From positions 39,662 to 103,661 of the forward strand of contig NZ_JAHHIU010000085.1 in the NCBI RefSeq assembly GCF_024539815.1: a DNA stretch of 64,000 bases, in the 5' to 3' direction. Both the position numbers and the translations under genes were made by a program. The stretch is from Streptomyces hayashii. GTDB taxonomy: Bacteria > Actinomycetota > Actinomycetes > Streptomycetales > Streptomycetaceae. This document shows, piece after piece, positions 42,660 to 51,918 of the stretch (its first letter is position 1; every line of letters begins with the position of its first letter). The notes under the pieces are model-generated. The model worked only from the letters and a program-made list of their open reading frames with translations, had not been told where the DNA came from and ran no database searches.

Positions 42660-43946
42660 ATGACCACGCTCTCGCCGTACGACTCCATGTCCCCGGTCAC
42701 CCGCGCCGCTTACCGCGCCAAGGCGGCCGCCGCCGACCTCGCGCCGCTGCCGCGTGCCGTGAAGGACGACGCGCTGCTCGCCATCGCGGACGCGCTGGAG
42801 GTCCGCACGAGCGAAATCGTCGAGGCCAACGCCAAGGACATCGCCAAGGCCCGGGAAGCCGGGACCAGCGAGGCCATCGTCGACCGGCTGACCCTGACCC
42901 CGGAGCGGGTGCGGGCCATCGCCTCGGACGTGCGGGACGTCGTCGCCCTGCCCGACCCCGTCGGCGAGGTCGTCCGGGGCTCCACCCTTCCCAACGGCAT
43001 CGACCTGCGCCAGGTCCGGGTGCCGCTCGGCGTCGTCGGCATCATCTACGAGGCCCGGCCGAACGTGACCGTGGACGCCGCCGCCCTCTGCCTGAAGTCG
43101 GGCAACGCGGTGCTGCTGCGCGGCTCGTCCTCCGCCTACGAGTCGAACACCGCCCTCGTCAGGGTGCTGCGCGACGCCGTCGGCGGGGCCGGGCTGCCCG
43201 CCGACGCCGTGCAGCTGGTGCCCGGTGAGGGCCGCGAGAGCGTCGGCGAGCTGATGCGGGCCCGCGGACTGGTCGACGTCCTCATCCCGCGCGGCGGCGC
43301 GTCGCTCATCCGGACCGTGGTCACGGAGTCCACCGTCCCGGTCATCGAGACCGGCACCGGCAACTGTCACGTCTACGTCGACGCCCACGCCGACCTCGAC
43401 ATGGCGATCGACATCCTGATCAACTCCAAGGCCCACCGGGTCAGCGTCTGCAACGCCGCCGAGACCCTCCTGGTCCACCAGGACATCGCCCCCGCGTTCC
43501 TGCCGCGCGCCCTCGACGCCCTCGCCGAGGCGGGCGTCACCGTCCACGCCGACGAGCGCGTGCTGGCGTACGCGGAGGACTCCAAGGCGACCGTCGTGGA
43601 GGCCACCCCGGAGGACTGGGAGACCGAGTACCTGTCGTACGACATCGCCGCCGCCGTCGTCGACTCGCTGGACAAGGCGGTCGAGCACATCCGGCTGTGG
43701 ACCTCCGGCCACACCGAGGCGATCGTCACCACCTCGCAGCAGGCGGCCCGCCGGTTCACCCAATTGGTGGATTCCACCACGGTGGCCGTGAACGCCTCCA
43801 CCCGCTTCACCGACGGCGGCCAGTTCGGCTTCGGCGCGGAGATCGGCATCTCCACCCAGAAGCTGCACGCCCGGGGCCCGATGGGCCTGCCGGAACTGAC
43901 CAGCACCAAATACATCGTCACCGGCGACGGGCACGTACGGCGCTGA
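42660..43946 (+). CDS. proA: Glutamate-5-semialdehyde dehydrogenase
   Basis: 428 residues from ATG 42660. Family motifs: [57 protein letters not shown] and the catalytic Cys264 in [47 protein letters not shown] closes the domain. It reduces glutamyl-5-phosphate with NADPH in proline synthesis, the step after ProB. The ~315-bp upstream gap is filled largely by two tandem repeat arrays. Confidence 0.97.
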   Translation: MTTLSPYDSMSPVTRAAYRAKAAAADLAPLPRAVKDDALLAIADALEVRTSEIVEANAKDIAKAREAGTSEAIVDRLTLTPERVRAIASDVRDVVALPDPVGEVVRGSTLPNGIDLRQVRVPLGVVGIIYEARPNVTVDAAALCLKSGNAVLLRGSSSAYESNTALVRVLRDAVGGAGLPADAVQLVPGEGRESVGELMRARGLVDVLIPRGGASLIRTVVTESTVPVIETGTGNCHVYVDAHADLDMAIDILINSKAHRVSVCNAAETLLVHQDIAPAFLPRALDALAEAGVTVHADERVLAYAEDSKATVVEATPEDWETEYLSYDIAAAVVDSLDKAVEHIRLWTSGHTEAIVTTSQQAARRFTQLVDSTTVAVNASTRFTDGGQFGFGAEIGISTQKLHARGPMGLPELTSTKYIVTGDGHVRR

Positions 43947-44066
43947 CGGCGGGCCGTCCTCCCGCTGCTCCGGGGGCCGGTCGGGCTCGGTCGCCGACGG
44001 CCGTGACAGGCGTCTCATCCGGCGGACGAATTTCCCTACCGCCTGCCCAAATTGACCCCCCAGGTC

Positions 44067-44072
44067 TACTCT
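44067..44072 (+). promoter_or_regulatory. -10 element of a leaderless gene
   Basis: TACTCT ends exactly 6 bases before GTG 44079, so transcription would begin at or next to the start codon. The same arrangement occurs before the related gene at 44778. No good -35 at standard distance. Confidence 0.45.
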
Positions 44073-44078
44073 GGAACC

Positions 44079-44654
44079 GTGCCGGAGGACGTGGGGGGTA
44101 TGCCGTTCCCTGACGGCTGGGAGCCCGACGACGATCACGACCGCGGGGTGTCGGACGAAGAGTTCGCCTCCGTGGTCTTCGACGAGGCCTTCGTGCAGGC
44201 GGCCGTGGTGCACGAGCCGACCGCCGTCGAACGCCTCCTGGCCGCCGCGGAGGCGAGAGCCAGGGCCTCCGAGGCCGAGGCCCGCAGGGCCCGCGCCCGA
44301 GGCGACCGCTATGACGACCCCTACGGGACCGGCGGTTTCGGCCATGATCCCGACCTCGACGACCCGGACGACGCCGACCTCCCCGAAGCCTGGGAAGGCC
44401 GCTACGGAGCGCCCGGCGCGTACGGCAAGCAGATCCGCTGGCATCGCGCGGTGGCCTGGATGCTCGCCCTCGTGATGGGCATCGGCATGGTCGCCCTGGC
44501 CTTCGCCGCGGTCTATCGCGGCGGATCCTCGGACAGCCGGGACCAGGTGCCGCCGCCCGCCACGACCGGTCTCGAACAGGGGAGCGTGCCGCCCCCCACC
44601 GCGTCCGCCGACTCTTTCCGGCCACCCGTCTCCGCGGCACCTCACGCCCCCTGA
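44079..44654 (+). CDS. Single-pass membrane protein with acidic cytoplasmic N-terminus
   Basis: 191 residues from GTG 44079; ATG 44100 (MPFPDGWEP) is an alternative. The N-terminal ~125 residues are highly acidic and helical (SDEEFASVVFDEAFVQAAVVHEPTAVERLLAAAEARARASEAEARRAR). One TM helix (AVAWMLALVMGIGMVALAFAAVY) follows, then a short Pro/Ser-rich outer tail. The motif SVVFDE[AS]FV-x-AA is shared with the next gene. The neighbourhood corresponds, as I recall, to S. coelicolor genes linked to spore-wall synthesis (SCO2584 region); that link is from memory and unchecked. Probably a partner of a wall-synthesis complex; no enzyme domain. Confidence 0.7.
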   Translation: MPEDVGGMPFPDGWEPDDDHDRGVSDEEFASVVFDEAFVQAAVVHEPTAVERLLAAAEARARASEAEARRARARGDRYDDPYGTGGFGHDPDLDDPDDADLPEAWEGRYGAPGAYGKQIRWHRAVAWMLALVMGIGMVALAFAAVYRGGSSDSRDQVPPPATTGLEQGSVPPPTASADSFRPPVSAAPHAP

Positions 44655-44742
44655 ACGCATGTGCGACGCAGGGCCGTGCGAAGCCCCCGTGGGCACGGGC
44701 GAAGCTGGTGAGCACCTGTCAGAAGTTGCGGTGCGGCCGGGC

Positions 44743-44771
44743 GTTTACCCGGGCTCCGCGCGACCTACTCT
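44743..44771 (+). promoter_or_regulatory. Promoter of a leaderless gene
   Basis: GTTTAC (44743-44748), 17-bp spacer, TACTCT (44766-44771), then 6 bases to ATG 44778. This predicts a leaderless mRNA, matching the absence of a ribosome binding site. Confidence 0.5.
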
Positions 44772-44777
44772 GAAAGT

Positions 44778-45848
44778 ATGGCCGGGCCTGGAGACCCACC
44801 GGAGGGGACACCCGAAGGCACTTCCGGAGGTGGCGAGGACGAGTACCGATCCGTCGTCTTCGACGAATCGTTCGTCCGCGCTGCCCGTATCCAGGAGTAC
44901 TCCGCCCAGGAGCGGCTGACCGACCACGCGCCCGCCGTCCGCCGCCGTCCGCCCCTGCGCCGGGGCCTGTCCAGGCAGGCGCTGATCCTGGTCCTGCTGA
45001 TCGCCGTGGCCTTCGGCACCGCCGTGTACATGGGCCTGCGCAGCCCCTACCAGAACCAGGCGGCGCGCCGGTCCGTCGAGCCCCTGCGGATGACCGTCAT
45101 CCCGCTCTCCCCGCAGGGCGTGGTGCCCGGGGCGGCCGCCCCCGAGACGCTGTTCGCGCACAGCCCCGCCGCGCAGTTCCGCATCGGCGCCGAGGGCATC
45201 CCGCTGCCGGCCTCCCGGCGGACGGCGCACTTCTCCGACAGCCAGGTGGTCACCGCCCTGACCACGGCCAAGGACTACATCGTGCACTCCTCCCTCTACG
45301 CGGAGGTGCTCACCGGGCAGCAGGTGCGGCCCGTGCGCGCGCTGGTCGACTCCGACCAGCTCGACCAGTTCGACGAGAGCTTCAGCCGCCCGACCGCCGA
45401 CGGGCGGCACGCGCCGACCGGCTGGCTCGTCCGCTTCGACCCGGCCCGGGTGGAGCTGGCCGACACCAGGATCCGGGTCCAGGGCACCCTGCAGGCCGTC
45501 GAGACCGACACCTCGACCCTTGAGGTGACCGCCGACCACACCTTCGTGTACGCCCTGCGCCCCACCGGCGCGCAGACGGGCGCCCCCGCCTCCCTCTTCA
45601 CCGTCCGGCGCGAGTTGCACTTCCGCTTCGACCGTGCCGACCTGCGCACCCACCAGGTCCAGCTGAGCGTGTCCTACGTCCAGGCAGGCCCGCTCTCCTG
45701 CGCCGAGGACTCCACGAACCACCTGCGTCCCCTGCTCGCCGGCCAGACCGCGAAGGCAGGCGGCCCGGCCGGCACGGACCCCTACGCGACCGACGACGCC
45801 ACGGCCCTGTGCGGAGCCTTGGCGACCAGCGCCCAACCGAAGGTCTGA
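44778..45848 (+). CDS. Membrane-anchored extracytoplasmic protein, paralogous N-terminus to upstream gene
   Basis: 356 residues from ATG 44778. The N-terminus (EDEYRSVVFDESFVRAARIQEYSAQERL) repeats the motif of the preceding protein. One TM helix (QALILVLLIAVAFGTAVYMGL) follows at about residues 68-88. The outer ~265 residues form a mixed domain (HFSDSQVVTALTTAKDYIVHSSLYAEVLTGQQ; VRPVRALVDSDQLDQFDESFSR; HTFVYALRP) with no family I can name. Two Cys near the end could pair. Shared motif and identical promoter geometry suggest that the two proteins act together at the membrane, perhaps recruiting a common cytoplasmic partner. Confidence 0.7.
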   Translation: MAGPGDPPEGTPEGTSGGGEDEYRSVVFDESFVRAARIQEYSAQERLTDHAPAVRRRPPLRRGLSRQALILVLLIAVAFGTAVYMGLRSPYQNQAARRSVEPLRMTVIPLSPQGVVPGAAAPETLFAHSPAAQFRIGAEGIPLPASRRTAHFSDSQVVTALTTAKDYIVHSSLYAEVLTGQQVRPVRALVDSDQLDQFDESFSRPTADGRHAPTGWLVRFDPARVELADTRIRVQGTLQAVETDTSTLEVTADHTFVYALRPTGAQTGAPASLFTVRRELHFRFDRADLRTHQVQLSVSYVQAGPLSCAEDSTNHLRPLLAGQTAKAGGPAGTDPYATDDATALCGALATSAQPKV

Positions 45849-45990
45849 CCCCCCGACCCCATGCTCACCATCGCTGCTGGGACACCGGCACCGGTGAGGG
45901 GCGCCGACCGTCAGCCGTCAGCCGTCAGCCGTGCCCGGGCGCGTTCCGAGGCCGCCATGAGGCCGCGCCGGGCCGCGGCCACAGCCGCCA

Positions 45991-46099
45991 GGTCGCGTCG
46001 CGCGGAGGCCGCAGCCGGAAGGTGGCGTTGCGCGGAGGCCGCAGCCGCGACGTGGCGTCGCGCGGAGGCCGCAGCCGTCAGGTCGCGTCGCGCGGAGGC
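45991..46099. repeat. Tandem 30-bp repeat, 3.6 copies
   Basis: Units starting GGT[CG]GCGT[CT]GCGCGGAGGCCGCAG occur at 45991, 46021, 46051 and partly at 46081. The stop codon of the minus-strand M48 gene lies at the end of the third unit, so the array forms the gene's 3' edge. Confidence 0.85.
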
Positions 46100-47232
46100 G
46101 TGTCCGTCGGTCCGTCGGTGCCGTCCGTGGTGCCGTCGCTGCCGTTCGAGCCGTTGCGCGGCGACGAGCCGTCCGACGGAGCCGAGCCGGTGAACCCGCC
46201 GAAACCGCGACGCACCCTGCCGCCCAGGTCGCCCGCGCCGCCGGCTATGTCGCTGACCAGCTTCATCAGCGGGTCCTTGGAGCTCTTGACGCTGGTCGCG
46301 TAGTGGGCGGCCGAGTCGCGGAAGGAGTCCGTGACCGAGGCGTCCTTGTCCTCGCCGCGCCGCGGGTAGTGGCCGTCCATGATCCGCTGGTAGTCGCGGG
46401 ACTCCGCCCACTTCTTCAGCTCCGCCGCGCGCACGGTGGAGAAGGGATGGGTGCGGGGCAGCACGTTGAGGATCTTCAGCACCGAGTCGCGCAGGTCCCC
46501 GGACGCCTCGTACTCCTCCGCCTGCTCCAGGAACGCGTCCACGTTCATCTCGTGCAGGTGGTTGCCGCCGGCGATTTTCATGAGGCCGCGCATCGACGCC
46601 TTCAGGTCCTGGCCGACGAGAAGACCCGCGCGGTCGGCGGAGAGTTCCGACTTGCGGAACCACTCACGCAGCGCCGTCACGATCGCCATGATCGCGAGGT
46701 TGCCCAGCGGGATCCAGGCGACCCGGATGGCCAGGTTGGTCAGGAACAGCAGGATCGTGCGGTACACGGCGTGCCCGGACAGGGCGTGGCCCACCTCGTG
46801 CCCGACGACCGCACGCATCTCCTCCTCGTCCAGCAGCTCGACGAGACCGGTGGTGACGACGATGATCGGCTCGTCCAGACCGATGCACATCGCGTTGGGC
46901 TGCGGATCCTGGTTGACGTACATGGGCGGGACCTTCTCCAGGTCCAGGATGTGGCAGGCGTCCCGCAGCATGTCGTTGAGGTGCGCGAACTGCTGGTCGG
47001 AGACCCGCACCGAGTCGGACAGGAACAGCAGTCTCAGACTCCGCTCGGGCAGCAGCCCGCTGAGCGCCTTGAACACCGTGTCGAAGCCGCTCAGCTTGCG
47101 CAGCGCCACCAGCGCCGAGCGGTCCGCCGGGTGCTCGTACGCGCGTGAGGAGATTCCGGGGAAGCGCCTGCGCCGCCTGCTGGGCACCTTCTCGCGACCG
47201 GCGTCGTGGTGCTCGTGGCCTTCGTCCGACAT
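46078..47232 (-). CDS. M48-family membrane metalloprotease
   Basis: 384 residues from ATG 47232; an ATG four codons earlier is less well placed relative to GGGGGA. The zinc motif VVGHEVGHALSGH is at about residues 142-154, with the third ligand Glu in SELSADRAG further on. Two hydrophobic segments (TILLFLTNLAIRVAWIPLGNLAIMAIV) anchor it. The N-terminus is His/Arg-rich and the C-terminus is a Gly/Ser/Asp/Thr-rich disordered tail (DGTTDGTDGPTDTPP) that runs into a 30-bp repeat array. HtpX/Ste24-like members degrade misfolded or regulatory membrane proteins. Divergent from two mini membrane protein genes. Confidence 0.85.
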   Translation of the reverse strand: MSDEGHEHHDAGREKVPSRRRRRFPGISSRAYEHPADRSALVALRKLSGFDTVFKALSGLLPERSLRLLFLSDSVRVSDQQFAHLNDMLRDACHILDLEKVPPMYVNQDPQPNAMCIGLDEPIIVVTTGLVELLDEEEMRAVVGHEVGHALSGHAVYRTILLFLTNLAIRVAWIPLGNLAIMAIVTALREWFRKSELSADRAGLLVGQDLKASMRGLMKIAGGNHLHEMNVDAFLEQAEEYEASGDLRDSVLKILNVLPRTHPFSTVRAAELKKWAESRDYQRIMDGHYPRRGEDKDASVTDSFRDSAAHYATSVKSSKDPLMKLVSDIAGGAGDLGGRVRRGFGGFTGSAPSDGSSPRNGSNGSDGTTDGTDGPTDTPPRDAT

Positions 47233-47369
47233 GTCTTCCCCCATGTGCGTCTGTGTGGCCTTTACCTGACCCTTTACGGACCCTTGTGCGGCCCTTTGCG
47301 CCCCCGAAGCAGAGCCCAGCCTAGGCGGAGTTACCGTGGACGGGCACTACACCTAAGGAGTCCCGCCCC

Positions 47370-47531
47370 ATGGAGCACCACCCCGCAGCCGCCTGGCTCA
47401 CCGAAGCCGCCGGCGCCGCCCAGCAGCAGGGGGCGGGGAATCTGCTCCGCGTCGTACTGATCGTGATGATCCTGGGCTGTGTGCTGACCGCGTGGTTTCT
47501 GCTGCGGGGCTACAAGCGGAAGGACGACTGA
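47370..47531 (+). CDS. Mini membrane protein (53 aa)
   Basis: ATG 47370 follows TAAGGAG by 9 bases, an excellent start. The protein has a short N-terminus (EHHPAAAWLTEAAGAAQQQG), one TM helix (LLRVVLIVMILGCVLTAWFLL) and a basic end RGYKRKDD. No family recognised. A second gene of the same size and layout lies 145 bp downstream; together they may form a small membrane pair ahead of nadD. Confidence 0.65.
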   Translation: MEHHPAAAWLTEAAGAAQQQGAGNLLRVVLIVMILGCVLTAWFLLRGYKRKDD

Positions 47532-47675
47532 GCCGTCGCGAAGGTTCCCGATGGCGGAGTCGGCGTGATCGCCGCCGAGCCTCACGCTTACGATGGGCCG
47601 ACGTCTTTTCCCGCCCTCCCCCACTCTCGACTCCGGTCGAGCGGGGGGACCTCCATCGGATAGGTCCTGCCGAAG

Positions 47676-47840
47676 ATGAGCCTTCACAGCGCCGCTGCCC
47701 AGTTGGTCACCCTCGCCGCCGAGGGCGAGGAGCACGGTGGCAACCACGAGAGCCTGAACCCCCTGGTCACCGGCGGCGGCGCGTTCATCGTCCTGCTGCT
47801 CCTTCTGTGGATCACCACCCGCTTCAACCGCGACCGCTGA
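47676..47840 (+). CDS. Mini membrane protein (54 aa)
   Basis: ATG 47676 starts a 54-residue protein: [28 protein letters not shown], then one TM helix ([18 protein letters not shown]) and NRDR at the end. The acidic, His-containing N-terminus is probably outside. I associate such proteins with the region upstream of nadD in Streptomyces but know no function. Ends ~100 bp before nadD. Confidence 0.65.
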   Translation: MSLHSAAAQLVTLAAEGEEHGGNHESLNPLVTGGGAFIVLLLLLWITTRFNRDR

Positions 47841-47937
47841 GCCGGCGCGTGTTCACCGACGGGCAGTCCGGCATAGCGGGACCCTCCGGGCGACCGCCGG
47901 CCGGGGCCCCGGAACCGGGCCGGTAGGGTCTGCACGC

Positions 47938-48564
47938 ATGGGAGAGCAGGACATGCCTACCGGCCCGCGGAACCCGGGCAAGCGCCGCCTCGGCGTCATG
48001 GGCGGAACGTTCGATCCGATCCACCACGGACACCTCGTGGCGGCCAGTGAGGTCGCCGCGCAGTTCCACCTGGACGAGGTCGTGTTCGTTCCGACCGGGC
48101 AGCCGTGGCAGAAGACCCACCGCAGCGTCTCCCCGGCCGAGGACCGCTACCTGATGACGGTCATCGCGACCGCCGAGAACCCGCAGTTCTCGGTCAGCCG
48201 CATCGACATCGACCGCGGCGGCCCCACCTACACCGTGGACACCCTCCGCGACCTGCGGGCGCTCAACCCCGACACGGACCTCTTCTTCATCACCGGCGCC
48301 GACGCCCTGGGCCAGATCCTGACCTGGCGGGACAGCGAGGAGCTGTTCGCCCTCGCGCACTTCGTCGGCGTCACCCGGCCCGGGCACAACCTCATGGACC
48401 CCGGCCTGCCCGAGGGGGGCGTCTCGCTCGTCGAGGTCCCCGCGCTCGCCATCTCCTCGACGGACTGCCGTGCGAGAGTCGCCAAGGGTGACCCCGTCTG
48501 GTATCTCGTGCCCGACGGAGTCGTGCGCTACATCGACAAGCGCGAGCTGTACCGCGGCCAGTGA
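47938..48564 (+). CDS. nadD: Nicotinate-nucleotide adenylyltransferase
   Basis: 208 residues from ATG 47938; ATG 47953 has a better-spaced GGGAGAG and is an alternative. The nucleotidyltransferase motif [19 protein letters not shown] and the C-terminal [13 protein letters not shown] (ISSTxxR) are diagnostic, with [15 protein letters not shown] between them. It adenylates nicotinate mononucleotide in NAD synthesis. The LytR-type gene starts 16 bases after it and rsfS comes next, the usual actinobacterial order. Confidence 0.95.
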   Translation: MGEQDMPTGPRNPGKRRLGVMGGTFDPIHHGHLVAASEVAAQFHLDEVVFVPTGQPWQKTHRSVSPAEDRYLMTVIATAENPQFSVSRIDIDRGGPTYTVDTLRDLRALNPDTDLFFITGADALGQILTWRDSEELFALAHFVGVTRPGHNLMDPGLPEGGVSLVEVPALAISSTDCRARVAKGDPVWYLVPDGVVRYIDKRELYRGQ

Positions 48565-48580
48565 GCCGAAAGGGGTACCG

Positions 48581-50422
48581 GTGAACGACCGATACGACGC
48601 GGGGTACGGGGACGACCAGTACGAGCTCGTCGGCTACGACGAGTACGGGCAGCCCGTCTACCGACAGGTTCCGCAGGTCCCGCCCCAGCAGATGCCGCAG
48701 CAGCCCTACGACTACGGGCAGCAGGGGCAACAGGTCCAGCAGGGGCAACAGGCGTACGGCTACGACCCGTACGCCATGGGCGGGCAGCAGCAGACGCCCG
48801 CCACCGACCCGTACGGCACCGGTCGTCAGCCGGCCGACTCCGCCACCGACCCGTACGGCACCGGTCGTCAGCCAGCCGACTCCGGTTACGACACGGGTGG
48901 GCAGGCGGCCGTCGGTTACGACCCCTACGGCGCCGCCACCCAGGTCCCGTACGACCCCTACGGTCAGACCGCCACCAGCGGGCAGCAGCCCCGGGTCGGA
49001 CAGCCTCGGGCCGCCGAGCAGACCGCGTACATCCCCCAGCAGGCCGGTCCCGTGGAGACCGGGGCCCCGGAGACGGACCGCGAGGCCGATGCCCCGGCGT
49101 CCCCCGCGCACGGCACGTCCGACGCTCCCTCGGGGGAGCAACGGGATTACCACACCGAGCAGTTCGCCTTCGTCGAGGAGCAGGGCGGTGACTCCGAGGA
49201 CGTCATCGACTGGCTGAACTTCACCGAGAACCGCACCGAGCGCCGTGAGGAGGCCAAGCGTCGCGCCCGCAGCCGCGTCGTCGCCCTCGCCGTGGTGCTG
49301 GCGCTGGCGGCGGTCGGCGGAGTGGGCTACCTCTGGTTCGCCGGCAAGCTGCCCGGGCTGTCGTCGTCCTCGGACTCGGACGCCAAGGCCACGACCGCGG
49401 GCGCCCAGAAGCGTGACGTGGTCGTCGTCCACCTGCACAACACCGTGGGGGGCGGCACCTCCACGGTGCTGCTCGTCGACAACACCACGACCAAGCAGGC
49501 GACCACCGTCCTGCTGCCCAACTCCCTCGTCCTCACGGACGACGACGGCGCCACGACGACGCTTGCCAAGTCCGTCGACGACGACGGCTCCGCCGGGACG
49601 CGCGACGCGCTGGCCACGGTCCTCGGCACCAGCATCGAGGGCACCTGGCGGCTCGACACCCCCTATCTGCAGAACCTCGTCGACCTCGTCGGCAACATCG
49701 AGGTCGACACCGACGCGACCGTGCCCGACCCTGCCGCCAAGAAGGGCCAGGCCCCGCTCGTCGCCAAGGGCGAGGACCAGACCCTCGGCGGCAAGGCGGC
49801 CGTCGCCTACGCCACCTACCGCGCTCCGGGGGAGCCCCAGAACGCCCAGCTGCAGCGGTTCGGCCAGGTCATGCAGGGCGTGTTGCGCAAGGTGTCCTCC
49901 GACCCGCAGGGCGCGACCGTGACCGTGCAGACGCTGGCCCAGATCCTCGATCCCTCCCTGACGGACAAGGACCTCGGCGCCTTCCTCGCCAAACTCGCCG
50001 ACCTCGCCAAGGGCGGCGACTACAAGACCGCCCTGCTCCCGGTCCAGAACGACGGCACGCTCAGCGCGGCGGCCAGTGCGGGCGTCGTGAAGGACGTCCT
50101 CGGCGGCACCGCCAAGAGCCCCGACAAGGACGCCGCCGTCAGCGTGTCCGTCCAGAACGCCAGCGGCGACAAGGCGAACACCGAGGACGCCCGCGTGGTC
50201 CTCCTCAACGGCGGCTTCACCTTCCTGGAGGCCGGCAGCCCGTCGAGCTCGAAGGCCGCCTCCCAGGTGCTCTACGCCGACGCCGCCGAGAAGGCGAACG
50301 CCTCCGAGGTCGCCAAGACCCTGGGGCTGGACGCCGGCGCCGTGAAGAAGGGCGCAGTCTCCGGGAACGCCGACGTGGCGGTCGTCCTGGGCAAGGACTA
50401 CAAGCCCTCCGCGACCGGGTGA
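48581..50422 (+). CDS. LytR-CpsA-Psr-like membrane protein with LytR_C domain
   Basis: 613 residues from GTG 48581. The N-terminal ~225 residues are a Tyr/Gln/Pro-rich cytoplasmic segment (QPYDYGQQGQQVQQGQQAYGYDPY) with a tandem DPYGTGRQPADS repeat. One TM helix follows (VVALAVVLALAAVGGVGYLWF). The outer part resembles an LCP phosphotransferase domain (TSTVLLVDNTTTKQATTVLLPNSLVL) but lacks the usual RSDT-type and Arg-rich catalytic motifs. It ends in a LytR_C domain (AAVSVSVQNASGDKANTEDARVVLLNGGF). LCP enzymes attach wall polymers to peptidoglycan. From memory, the S. coelicolor gene in this position is PdtA, needed for polydiglycosylphosphate transfer; that identity is unchecked. Confidence 0.75.
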   Translation: MNDRYDAGYGDDQYELVGYDEYGQPVYRQVPQVPPQQMPQQPYDYGQQGQQVQQGQQAYGYDPYAMGGQQQTPATDPYGTGRQPADSATDPYGTGRQPADSGYDTGGQAAVGYDPYGAATQVPYDPYGQTATSGQQPRVGQPRAAEQTAYIPQQAGPVETGAPETDREADAPASPAHGTSDAPSGEQRDYHTEQFAFVEEQGGDSEDVIDWLNFTENRTERREEAKRRARSRVVALAVVLALAAVGGVGYLWFAGKLPGLSSSSDSDAKATTAGAQKRDVVVVHLHNTVGGGTSTVLLVDNTTTKQATTVLLPNSLVLTDDDGATTTLAKSVDDDGSAGTRDALATVLGTSIEGTWRLDTPYLQNLVDLVGNIEVDTDATVPDPAAKKGQAPLVAKGEDQTLGGKAAVAYATYRAPGEPQNAQLQRFGQVMQGVLRKVSSDPQGATVTVQTLAQILDPSLTDKDLGAFLAKLADLAKGGDYKTALLPVQNDGTLSAAASAGVVKDVLGGTAKSPDKDAAVSVSVQNASGDKANTEDARVVLLNGGFTFLEAGSPSSSKAASQVLYADAAEKANASEVAKTLGLDAGAVKKGAVSGNADVAVVLGKDYKPSATG

Positions 50423-50633
50423 GCCGTCCGGTCGTCCGAGGGGTCCGCGCCGTGCGGGTGGTCCGCTTCGTGCGGGCGCGGGAAGGCGCGGCGGCGAGGG
50501 AAGACGCGCGCGGGAGGGGAGACGCGGGGGTCCGTGCGGACACGTTCCCCGCGTGATCCGCTTATCACGTGGGGTGGCGTCGGCGGTCCGTGAGACCCTT
50601 GGGGACAAGTGTCCGCCGACGGAAAGCCACGTA

Positions 50634-51080
50634 GTGACCGCCACCGACCGCTCCATCGAGCTCATCCAGACCGCCGCCCAGGCGGCTGCCGACAAGCTCG
50701 CGCACGACATCATCGCCTACGACGTCAGCGACGTGCTGTCGATCACGGACGCCTTCCTGCTGGCCTCCGCCCCCAACGACCGCCAGGTCAAGTCGATCGT
50801 CGACGAGATCGAGGAGCGCCTCCAGAAGGAGCTCGGCGCCAAGCCGGTACGCCGTGAGGGCGACCGCGACGCCCGCTGGATCCTGCTCGACTACGTCGAC
50901 ATCGTGGTCCACGTCCAGCACAGCGAGGAGCGTGTCTTCTACGCTCTTGAGCGGCTGTGGAAGGACTGCCCCGAGCTGGAGCTGCCCGCCGACGCCCGGG
51001 CGACCCGCGGCAAGGCCCAGGAACACGCCAAGCTGCAGGCCGAGGAGGACGCCGACGCCGGATTCGGGGAGCTGCGGTGA
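50634..51080 (+). CDS. rsfS: Ribosome silencing factor
   Basis: 148 residues from GTG 50634 with GGAAAG upstream. The family core is present: AADKLAHDIIAYDVSDVLSITDAFLLASAPNDRQVKSIVDEIEERL and GDRDARWILLDYVDIVVHVQHSEERVFYALERLW. RsfS binds L14 and blocks subunit joining when nutrients are low. A C-terminal Ala/Glu-rich tail is lineage-specific. Its stop overlaps the start of the next gene (GTGA), indicating translational coupling. Confidence 0.95.
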   Translation: MTATDRSIELIQTAAQAAADKLAHDIIAYDVSDVLSITDAFLLASAPNDRQVKSIVDEIEERLQKELGAKPVRREGDRDARWILLDYVDIVVHVQHSEERVFYALERLWKDCPELELPADARATRGKAQEHAKLQAEEDADAGFGELR

Positions 51081-51751
51081 CTGCCCGCACGCAGACCGCC
51101 GCGTCCCGTGAGCGGGCGCGCGGCCGCCGCGTCATCCTCTGGCGGCACGGCCAGACCGCCTGGAACGTGGAGCGCCGCTTCCAGGGCTCGACGGACGTCG
51201 AGCTGACCGAGACCGGTGTGGCCCAGGCCCGCCGCTCCGCCCGGCTGCTGGCCTCCCTCCAGCCCGACGCGATCGTCGCCTCGGACCTGTCCCGGGCCGC
51301 GAACACGGCCGCCGAGCTGGCCGCGCTCACCGGCCTGGTCGTCACCCACGACGAGGCCCTGCGCGAGACGTACGCGGGCTCCTGGCAGGGGCTGACGCAC
51401 GAGGAGATCATCGCTCGCCACGGTGTGGAGTACACGGCGTGGAAGCGCGGTGAGCCGGTCCGCCGCGGCGGCGGCGAACTGGAGACCGAGGTGGCCGACC
51501 GGGCCGCCCCGGTCGTGCTGCGGCACGCCGAGAAGCTGCCCGAGGACGGCACGCTCGTCGTGGTCAGCCACGGCGGCACCATCCGCACCACCATCGGCCG
51601 TCTCCTCGGCCTGGACGCGCACAACTGGGAGAGCCTCGGCGGTCTCTCGAACTGCTGCTGGTCGGTCCTCGGCGAAGGCGCGCGCGGCTGGCGGCTGCTG
51701 GAGCACAACGCCGGCACCCTGCCCGAGCCGGTGCTCGGCGACGACGACTGA
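51077..51751 (+). CDS. Histidine phosphatase (phosphoglycerate mutase-like)
   Basis: 224 residues from GTG 51077. The phosphohistidine motif VILWRHGQTAWN is near residue 20, with FQGSTDVELTETG, SDLSRAANTAAEL and the second catalytic His in VVVSHGGTIRT. Family members in actinobacteria include glucosyl-3-phosphoglycerate or maltose-related phosphatases and phosphoglycerate mutases; substrate cannot be fixed here. Translationally coupled to rsfS. Followed by the tRNA-Ala gene. Confidence 0.88.
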   Translation: MTARTQTAASRERARGRRVILWRHGQTAWNVERRFQGSTDVELTETGVAQARRSARLLASLQPDAIVASDLSRAANTAAELAALTGLVVTHDEALRETYAGSWQGLTHEEIIARHGVEYTAWKRGEPVRRGGGELETEVADRAAPVVLRHAEKLPEDGTLVVVSHGGTIRTTIGRLLGLDAHNWESLGGLSNCCWSVLGEGARGWRLLEHNAGTLPEPVLGDDD

Positions 51752-51845
51752 GCCACCGGTCGGCCCGCGGGGGCCGGATTTCACTTTCCGGCAGGTCGCA
51801 GGCTAAAGTTCTTCTTGTTCGCACCGCCGGGCGGGAAGAACGCAA

Positions 51846-51918
51846 GGGGCTATAGCTCAGTTGGTAGAGCGCCTGCATGGCATGCAGGAGGTCAGGAGTT
51901 CAATTCTCCTTAGCTCCA
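51846..51918 (+). tRNA. tRNA-Ala (GGC)
   Basis: Acceptor GGGGCTA pairs with TAGCTCC, discriminator A. D-arm (GCTCAGTTGGTAGAGC), anticodon stem CCTGC/GCAGG with loop ATGGCAT (anticodon GGC), and TpsiC arm with GTTCAATTC are all present. CCA is not encoded. An identical copy lies at 55224-55296. Confidence 0.97.

Noticed and set aside
45991..46099. CRISPR array
   Set aside because: The 30-bp units are contiguous with no spacers; it is a minisatellite. No CRISPR or cas gene seen anywhere in the window.
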